This document shows, in pieces, positions 56,274 to 64,000 of a stretch of 64,000 nucleotides of DNA (position 1 is its first letter; each line of letters begins with the position of its first letter). The notes beneath the pieces are model-generated. The model was given only the letters and a program-made list of their open reading frames with translations. It was not told the origin of the DNA and did not search any database. The translations under genes and the position numbers were made by a program. Origin of the DNA: Poa pratensis (lineage: Eukaryota; Streptophyta; Magnoliopsida; Poales; Poaceae); assembly GCA_947311845.1 (NCBI GenBank), contig CAMZMU010000081.1:3568701-3632700 (forward strand), in the 5' to 3' direction.

Positions 56274-57823
56274 CATGGTGTGCCAAATTGGGGCCATTGG
56301 AATGAGTTATCGCTGCTTTAGCATGCTACTGGAATGAATGATTCTGTTAATTTCTATTCAACGGTCTTCTTGGATTTTTTACCAGTTTTAATGGAAGTTA
56401 TATATGTTGGCAACGTACAATCACATAGGCATGCAGTCACAGAGGGGAACTATATCAGTTGTTAAGGGGAACTAAATCAGACTCAATAAATAATCACATA
56501 AAAGTTATACTAATAAGAAACAACAAATACTTTTATGGTCTGTACATTTCCGTAAACTACAATTATCACACAGTATGAAAAAATTCACACTGATATTTGA
56601 TATTTTGATCTCAAATAAACACTATCAATATTTTTTTTACATTTCTAGTGTGGCATTAGTCCCCATTGATAATATATTTTAAATACTATTTTGTCGGTAT
56701 GTGGCACCATAATTTTAATTATCTGACATGATGAAATATTGATGTACAAATTATATAATCATAAAACAGTGTTTGTTTCCTCCATATACTATGTCCTAGG
56801 TTGGGCGTCCATTGTGCTTTTCCTTATAAAATCAAAGTCGATGGTTCTAGAGTGCAACAAATGATGTATATAAAATCTTGCAAATTAGATCTAACAGGTT
56901 AACTGGTTAGGTGGAAATATAACGAGCGTGGGTCCAAATCTTTCCACGGTTCAAATCAAAAAATCCTATGAGTGAACCTAAGAATAGATGTTGGGTAAAC
57001 CTATATATACATGTTCACACAAATGTCATGTAGTACAATGGTAGAGTTTGGCCACCACGCTCATCTTTTGGACAGTGGATGAGTGGAACGATCATGCTCC
57101 TGGCCTTAAATCCTGTTTTCGAGAAGTAATTGTGGAGTGTGCGCCTGTATGACGCAGTATGCGAAGGAGCGATTCGCTCCGCGTACCTGCCTCCTACTGT
57201 GCCATCTACGTGGGCCGCGGCCCACCTCCATCCTTCTTCTTCAACCTTGACCTTCTTCAACCTCGAGGCTCGAGCCACCGGCCTAACCGCCTGACGCCGC
57301 TTCCCGCGCTCGGCGCCGCTGCCGCGCTGCCTTTCGCGCCCCGCCCTGTTCGAACCGCCACCTTCGCCGGTCCGCCGCCCCCCGGCCGGACGTCCCTCTA
57401 AACCCCCCTCCCCCCCAACACAACCCACCCCCACCCTTAACTCCGATCACCGACGTTCCGATCGCCGGCGAACTCCCCCACCCGCAGCCACCCCGCACCC
57501 CCTGAGTTAAGGTACTTCCTCGCCTCCACCGGCGACGCTGCGGCCCGCCGCGTCGTCCTCGGCTCCGGCGAGGTCCTGGCCTCACCTCCGTCGGGGCGAC
57601 GCGTCTAGCCGCGTCGACCCCGTCGTCGGTGAATGGCTATGGCGCCGCACCGCGTCGTCTTCTTCCTCCTGCGCCTTTCTCTGCTCTCGCTCGATTTCTT
57701 CCCCGTCGCTCTGGGCCGGCCCAGTAGGGTACGCGGACGTTAATCCCGTCCGGCATCCGTGGTACGCGCGATATAGGATTTGCCGAGTGGGCCCGTCGTG
57801 CGCCCGTTTCCCAGAGCCAGGGA
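56274..57823. other. Intergenic region; GC-rich block at 57160-57620
   Basis: 56274-57150 is AT-rich with no gene. 57160-57620 is CCG-rich with overlapping ORFs on both strands that look like composition artefacts. No intron or start context was convincing. Confidence 0.45.
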
Positions 57824-59058
57824 AATCACTAGAAAAATGGTTCCCTTTGTAAAGGTAACCCCACCATCGTTCTAATTGTGACAAGTGTCGGTTTCTCCTC
57901 ACATGATCCAATTTTGGTTGTCTACATGTATGCCATGTGTCACAATTAGATTGAAAGTGGGGAGTATGAGAGAGAAAGGGAGGGCATACACGTGGGCATA
58001 CAGTTTTCCATTTTTGCCTTTTATTTTTCAAATCCGAATTTTAAAAACGAAATATCTTGAGAACCGTTTATCCAAATTACGAACCGTTTTCACTTTTGAG
58101 CTCCTCGCGTCGAGATCTTCAAAACTAGATCACATGTTGATATGTTTCGACGAATTTTTTTTTTTGTACAACCGGTTATGTATAGTTGTACAACCTGTGT
58201 TTGTAGTTGTACAACATGTGTCTGTACAAACTGTGTATGCGTAGCTGTACAACCTGTATCTGTCTAGTTGTACAACCTGTGTCTGTACAACCTGTGTCTG
58301 TCTAGTTGTACAACCTGTGTCTGTACAACCCGTGTCTGTCTAGTTGTACAACCTGCGTTTGTACAACTTGTCTGTCTAGTTGTACAACATGCGTCTGTCT
58401 AGTTGTACAACATGCGTTATGTAGTTGTACAACCTGTGTCTGTACAAATTATTTCTGCGTAGTTGTACAACATGTGTCTGTACAAACTGTGTCTGTCTTG
58501 TTGTACATTTTGTGTCTATTTAGTTGTACAAGCTGTGTCTGTACAACCTGTTATGTGTACTTTGTACACCGTCCTCTGTGAGTTCTGTACTTGCAGTTTT
58601 GTGTACTTTGTACAACTTCTTTGTGTGTAGTTCGTATTCCCTATTCATGTGAAGTATGTACATCATTCTCTGTGTGATCTGTACTACTAGTTATGAAATT
58701 TGTACACCGTATCGTGTGTAGTTTGTACTCACTGATTTAGGGTTCTATTTTTCTTCTACTTCCTATCGTTTATTTTGTGTACATACTAGCGCGCGGGGTG
58801 GCTTCCTACTGATTCTGTACTTCCACTAGCAGCACAGCCCGTGGGGTTGTACATCACGCAGCCATGCACGCGGGGGGCTTGGTACGCCGATCCACGCTAG
58901 CGAGTGCCTCTGGAACGCGCATCGAGGGGCTTCGACCCGCAGGTTGTCGTGTCGTGCCCAACTTTCCTTCCCCTGCGTCGCATGTTCAGCCGGCCACGTG
59001 GCGTCCTCACTCGCGTCGAGTGACCTTCCGAAAGGTAACCCTTTTCTTAATCGCACCC
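57824..59058. mobile_element. Mutator-like non-autonomous element with a minisatellite core
   Basis: 1235 bp between 8-bp direct repeats GCCAGGGA (57816-57823 and 59059-59066; 8 of 9 if the preceding base is counted). Imperfect TIRs: the left reads GAAAAATGGTTCCCTTTG, the complement of the right reads GAAAAGGGTTACCTTTCG. No transposase. Family assignment is tentative. Confidence 0.55.
58189..58560. repeat. Minisatellite built on AGTTGTACAAC
   Basis: About nine exact AGTTGTACAAC cores separated by 18-40 bases of CTGTGTCTGTACAA-type spacer; decays downstream into TTTGTACACC/GTGTAGTTTGTA words up to about 58740. The core contains the palindrome GTTGTACAAC. Confidence 0.85.
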
Positions 59059-60490
59059 GCCAGGGACAGTTACCCTGCGCGAGCTTCTGCGGCCCAAGCC
59101 GGTGGAAAGCCCAGCTAGCTTCTTCCGTCCCGTCTCCCTCGATTCCACGCCAGAGGAGCTCGGCCTTGTTCATTGCCTTGTTGCGAGCAAATGATACATG
59201 TATTTCTCAACTTAGTAAATAAAAAGGAAAAAAAAGAGCGAATGGATAAATGTTGCAAAATCTCCTCGCATATCGGCAATGGTTTGCGGCGGCGGAGACA
59301 GCTCGCGTGGAGGACGACGATGGAGCAATCAATGATTCGATTCGCATCGGATGCCCTCCTCCATCCGACGGTCGCTCCGTCGGTCTGTCCGTCTGTTGCA
59401 GACAACTTCCATCCCGTTGAACAGCTGCGACACAGGAGGATATACTTGACAACCGTTGAGTCCAGTGTATAGTTAATGGCGTGGTTGGAGATAAGGGTCG
59501 TTCGAGCTTCCCATGAAGCATGAATATGTAGGCGCGCTTCTCAAGCAGACAGGAGCGGCTATAGCTGGAAAGGGAGAAGAATGGATTTTCTTTCGGACGA
59601 CGGGACGAGGATGAGATTCACTTGGATTACACATGGTCAACGCGCGTATCGTCCAAATCAGGTCTTAATCATGATAACTAAACCATCTTGCTAGCTAGTA
59701 TCCGGAGCTAGCTAAACAAAGCTAGGTGGTGCCGCCGGTCGCCAGGCTCGCCACATCACATGGGATGCCAACTCGCCATCCGCGCAGCGACAACGCGCGC
59801 GGCGCCGATGATGATGCATATGAATATATCATTGGTTGGGCTGGCGGACGGCCGAGGTGCACTTTTTTGCCGGCGGCGTTTGGCGGGGAGTGAGCGCCGG
59901 GGACAGACACGTACCCGCGCGCGGCGCGCACGTAGTTGCCATGCGAGAGGAGGACTCGATCGGCGCCTCCCACCTTCTACCAACGGCCGGCCGCGCGCGC
60001 CTGCAGATCGCTGCACCACGCCCTGCAAAGCATGCGCAAGGCACCAGCGACCCCCGCCGGCCATGACATGCCAGTGATGGCACCGATCAGACATCGTCTG
60101 AACGTTTCCAGCCCCGAAGATAATGAAAAATACTATACTATGCTAGGAGTAGTATCGTTGAGTCGATACCCACCGAAATATATTTGGGAGAACGCGATAG
60201 GCGCTGCTTCGTGCTGCGTCGTATCATCATCGATCGACTTGTTGTATAATGCATTATAAATTTATAATAGCTCGCGTATAGGCCACGCTCTACATGCCAT
60301 TTCTTGGTGCCAGGTCGCTACTCAACATGCACGACCAAATCTTAAATTTCTATATTTTCTTTGTGGGTCTTAAGTTTCTATTTTGTTTCATTTAGTATAG
60401 TACCTCCGATTTGTTTTAAATGTCATAGAACAATTTGATACTAGTACAACTGACGATATTTATACGGGATAAGAGAGTATTTATTTTCTA
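59059..60490. other. Intergenic region
   Basis: No supported gene. Overlapping ORFs on both strands at 59720-60090 are GC-rich shadows without known motifs. Confidence 0.45.
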
Positions 60491-60614
60491 CTCCCTCCGT
60501 TCGGAAAAGGATGTCTTAGATATATCAAAATTTGGATGTATATGAACATGTTTTAGTGTACACATACATCCAAATCTAGATATATCCAAGACATCCTTTT
60601 CCGAACGGAGGGAG
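60491..60614. mobile_element. Stowaway MITE (Tc1/Mariner-derived)
   Basis: 124 bp, nearly perfect fold-back, ends CTCCCTCCGTTCGGAA and its complement, TA on both sides (60489-60490 and 60615-60616). Confidence 0.93.
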
Positions 60615-61318
60615 TATCTCGGAAGCCACTAGCTCAGAGTTATAAATAAATGATCCGCGAGAAACACACGCCACTGCACAAGAACGAAATAGACCAAAAT
60701 TGAAAATTACTTGAGAGAACGCTTCCGCCGTACACCTGAAATACACTCGACAGAGACCAATACCAATATGCAATCAAATCTCGATTTAAAACTAATTGTC
60801 TGACTGTATTGACACCTTCCGAGAGAAGCTGACATTAATCGATCGATTGGATTCGGATTTGGATTGGGATGAGAGAGCCTAGCTATCGGAATACCGTCAT
60901 CTTGACGGAGCCGTGAGCTAATGCCTGTCGTTGAAACCGGTGGCAAAGCTCCTCCCTTTCGGTACTTAGCGACGAACTAGCTAGTGAATGTTGCTTTCGA
61001 GATCGTGCGGGTTAAAAGACAAGGTTTAGAGTCAAGCAGGTGCACTAGATGCAGCACATGTTGAATTTTTTATTTTTACTTTTCTAATACGACGAATACT
61101 ATTTCCTTCTCAGTTCTCACATTTGAATGCCACAAATTTCATATGGGCAGACAGGATGAGTAAGAAAGATCAAAGATGTGTCCACCCCCACGCAGAGATT
61201 AAAAGAAAGACTACGTAGCATTCACTTATTAGTCTTAGCTATACTACATGTTTCAGTTAAATGGTCGTAATCTGTCACCGGGAATAAACTCATTGGCAAT
61301 CGACTCCAAGGCTCGTAT
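60615..61318. other. Intergenic region
   Basis: No supported gene or repeat recognised. Confidence 0.45.
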
Positions 61319-61327
61319 TATTTTAGA

Positions 61328-62179
61328 GAGGTATATACAGTTTTAGTCCCACAACTTGCGCGTCCCGTGCGTTTTAATCCCACAACTTGTAAAACATGCA
61401 CTGATAGTCCCACAACTTGTTTAGCCGGATTAATTAGTCCTAATGTGCCACGTGGGACGATGACTGGACAGAAATTTTGCACTTAAGTCTAACAGAGTAG
61501 AAGAAATTTTCGTCCCGAGTCCTTCCGCGTATCAGTTAGGATCTGATGTAACATTTGCACTTCGGTCCTCCACAATCCGAACCATAATTTGTCTCTCCTG
61601 GCGGCGACGGTGAGACGATTCATGGGCGAAGCACTCGTGAAGTAGGCCGTTGGCGGGCGTCAGTGAGGCCACGGAGGGTGGCGGCGCTGGCAGCAGTGAG
61701 GTCGCGGCGCCGCGGAGGGTGGAGGCGTCGGCGTCAGCGTGGGATGCAGGCTGGGATTGGAGCCGCCCCGAGCTGCCATGCTGCTTCCACCGCCATGCTG
61801 GTTCCGCCGCCTCGACGCGCTACTTCTCGATGACGGGACGTACCGTACGGCGGCGGGTCTTCATTGAACTCGCGTTTGTGCATCGCCGCCGGGTTCGGAG
61901 AGAAAGGGAATTAAAGGAAAGAATCCCCAGATTTTATGGACTAGAGTGCAAAATTGCGTCCAAACATAACTGCCAACTGCGGAGGAACTTGATAGCAATT
62001 TGTATTTTCTAAGGGATTGAAGTGTAAATGATTTCGGTCCACTCAGCGTCCGACATGGCGATTTGGGACTAATTAGTTTGGTCTAAACAAGTTGTGGGGC
62101 TGTCAACGCACGTTTTGCAAGTTGTGGGACTAAAACGCACGAGACGCACAAGTTGTGGGACTAAAACTGTATATACCTC
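61328..62179. mobile_element. Mutator-like element with long TIRs and a GC-rich cargo
   Basis: Perfect 9-bp target duplication TATTTTAGA (61319-61327 and 62180-62188), the Mutator length. TIRs of about 125 bp start GAGGTATATACAGTTTTAG and each contains three TCCCACAACTTG words. No transposase. The interior (about 61590-61900) is abruptly GC-rich and holds a 120-residue ORF (61650-62012), compatible with captured host DNA (Pack-MULE). Confidence 0.85.
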
Positions 62180-62224
62180 TATTTTAGAGCAATCGATACG
62201 AGCTCTACACTTCTATTAAGAAGA

Positions 62225-62670
62225 AAATAATTGGCTGCTTAATAAAGAAAACTGGGTGCCGGAATGCTTTCATCAAAGGAAGGAATATAATGGATGGTGT
62301 AGTCTCCTTGGATGAATTTTTGCATGAATCTTGCAGGAAAAATAGCAAGGATTGATACTGAAACTTGATTTCAAAAAGGCTTATAATAAGGTGAACTGGA
62401 ACTTTGTACTCAGATGCATAGCTCAAAAAGGTTTTAGTAATAAATGGTGTAAATAGGCGAATGATATTGTCAGGAATGTAACTTTGTGTGTGAAAATTAA
62501 TAACATCAGAGGAAAAGATTTTGCTGCCATAGAGGGGTGAGACAAGGGATCCTTTCTCTCCCTTCCTCTTTAACATGGCTGCTGAAATTTTGGCTAAAAT
62601 GGCGAGGCAAGCACAGGACAGTGGACTGATAGTGGGTTTGGTTCTTCGTGGTATCCCGCACCTCTCCAAC
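62225..62670 (+). pseudogene. LINE reverse-transcriptase fragment
   Basis: In three frames it reads NAFIKGRNIMDGVVSLDEF, LKLDFKKAYNKVNWNF, LCVKINNIRG and FLFNMAAEILAKMARQAQ, the order of the L1 RT palm. Many frameshifts and stops. It is unrelated in sequence to the LINE at 47936-52762. Confidence 0.8.
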
Positions 62671-62676
62671 GGTGAC

Positions 62677-64000
62677 TGATACGTCTCCAACGTATCCATA
62701 ATTTCTGCTGTTCCATGCTTATATTATACCATTTGCTACATGTTTTATATACACTTCATATCACTTTTATGCATTTTCTGGGACTAACCTATTAACAAGA
62801 TGCCACAGTGCCAGTTCCCTGTTTTCTGCTGTTTTTGGTTTCAGAAAGTTACTTCTGGAAATATTCTCGGAATTGCACGAAACAAAAGGCCAAGTCCCTA
62901 TTTTTCCAGCACGTACACGGAGTCCGAAGGAGAGACGAAGAGAGCCACGAGGTGGCCAAACCACCTGGCGGCGCGGCAGTGGGCCCAGCCGCGCCTGCCT
63001 GTGGTTTGGGCCCCTCGGGGGTCCGCCGACATCGCCCCTTCGCCTATTTATTCCCCGAGACGTGAAAACCCTAAAACACCGAGCCTTTCATCCAGAACAT
63101 ATTCGCTGCCGCCGCCGTCGTCAACCCTAACTCGGGGGGTTTCTGAAGCTCTTCCCGGCACCCTGCCGGAGAGGGGAATCATCACCGGAGGGCTCTACAT
63201 CGCCATGCCCGCCTCCGGAGTGATGCGTGAGTAGTTCATCCTTGGACTATGGGTCCATAGCAGTAGCTAGATGGTTGTCTTCTCCACTTGTGCCATCATG
63301 TTTAGATCTTGTGAGCTGCCTATCATGATCAAGATCATCTTATTGTAATGCTACATGTTGTGTTTGCTGGGATCTGACTTATATTGATACCTATGTGGAG
63401 CTGAATATTATATTATCATGTCTATGTCATTTGTGATCTTGCATGCTCTCCGTTACTTGTTGAAGCCTTGGCCAAGTGAATACTTGTAACTCCAAGAGGG
63501 GGTATTTATGCATGATAGTTGGGTTCAACCTCTATTTAACCTGGGATAGTGACAGCAAGTTCTAAGGTTGTAGATGTGTTGTTGCCACTAGGGGTAAAAC
63601 AGCAATGCTTTATTCAAGGATGAATGTATTGTTTACATTACGCACATTACTTAATGCAATTGTCTGTTGCTTGCAACTTAATACTGGAAGGGGTACGGAT
63701 GTTAACCGGAAAGTGGACTATTTAGGCATAGATGCATGCTGGATAGCGGTCTATGTACTTTGTCGTAATGCCCAAATGAATCTCATAGTAGACACCACAG
63801 CTCACACATGCATGTTATATGCACTTATCAATTGTCAATTGCCCAGCTGTAATTTGTTTACCCAGCATGTTAGTTATCTTATTGGAGAGACACCACTAGT
63901 GAACTGTGGACCCCGGTCCATTCTTTTACATCTGAAATACAATCTACTGCAATCATTGTTCTCTACTGTTTTATGCAAACAAACATCATTTTCCATTCGA
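62677..64000 (+). mobile_element. LTR of a Triticeae Gypsy element, runs off the window
   Basis: Begins TGATACGTCTCCAACGTATC, a very common terminus of Triticeae Gypsy LTRs, followed by the expected TTCCATGCTTATATTAT and GGGACTAACCTATTAAC words. At least 1324 bp; no end seen. ORFs inside (for example 62800-63234) are LTR leader, not genes. Strand assumed from the TG start. Confidence 0.75.

Noticed and set aside
58189..58560. Possible CRISPR-like array
   Set aside because: Spacing is irregular, spacers are themselves repetitive, and this is plant nuclear DNA; it is a minisatellite.
59720..60094. Overlapping ORFs on both strands
   Set aside because: High GC with open frames in several registers; no start context, motif or splice support.
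62800..63234. 144-residue + strand ORF
   Set aside because: Falls inside the Gypsy LTR beginning at 62677 and matches the usual non-coding LTR leader layout.
1..64000. tRNA or rRNA genes
   Set aside because: No cloverleaf with A/B boxes and no rRNA core motif was noticed; tRNA-like words are only LTR primer-binding sites.

Overview
The window is plant nuclear DNA from a grass, most likely a Triticeae (wheat/Aegilops/barley-type) genome. The evidence is spliced GT-AG genes in GC-rich exons, dense nested LTR retrotransposons, a solo LTR of the BARE/Angela/WIS copia type (a Triticeae hallmark), Stowaway MITEs and a XA21-like receptor kinase. I infer the clade from family recognition; no database search was run.

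Layout: (1) <1-4224, + strand, a THUMP-domain tRNA-acetylation adaptor gene (Tan1/THUMPD1 type); its first exon is mostly outside the window. (2) 4281-5417 and 17023-17376: a local duplication of its 3' UTR/intergenic DNA, now split by a 10.84 kb Tat-lineage Gypsy element (5909-16748, minus strand, 5-bp target duplication). This element carries two antisense transcription-unit-like ORFs, one with a B3 DNA-binding domain. (3) 19120-24104, + strand: a ten-exon START (lipid-binding) domain gene with a one-base deletion in exon 9. (4) 24365-40271, minus strand: a Reina-like chromovirus (Gypsy with chromodomain) of about 5.75 kb. It has been inflated to 15.9 kb by a solo Angela LTR, a 4.1 kb LTR-like element that itself contains an internally deleted LINE, and a 4.67 kb Helitron with an internal 2.13 kb tandem duplication. 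(5) 42476-47594, + strand: a XA21-like LRR receptor kinase pseudogene broken by an 8-bp insertion, a nonsense codon, a kinase frameshift and a small non-autonomous LTR element. (6) 47936-52762: an L1-type LINE with a 13-bp target duplication but no ORF1. (7) 53030-56273: a hAT MITE, a relic of a second receptor-kinase tail, a U6 snRNA gene (minus strand) with a Pol III promoter but an altered internal stem-loop, and a small three-exon gene of unknown function. (8) 57824-64000: two Mutator-like non-autonomous elements, a Stowaway MITE, a LINE reverse-transcriptase fragment and the start of another Gypsy LTR running off the window.

The two intact-looking cellular protein genes (THUMP and START) and the small unknown gene are unrelated housekeeping-type loci; nothing suggests a cluster or pathway. 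The receptor kinase and its relic are the remains of a disease-resistance-type locus eroded by transposons. Most apparent long ORFs elsewhere are transposon coding remnants or GC-rich shadows. Single-base deletions recur in otherwise well-conserved reading frames, so consensus sequence error must be weighed against true decay.
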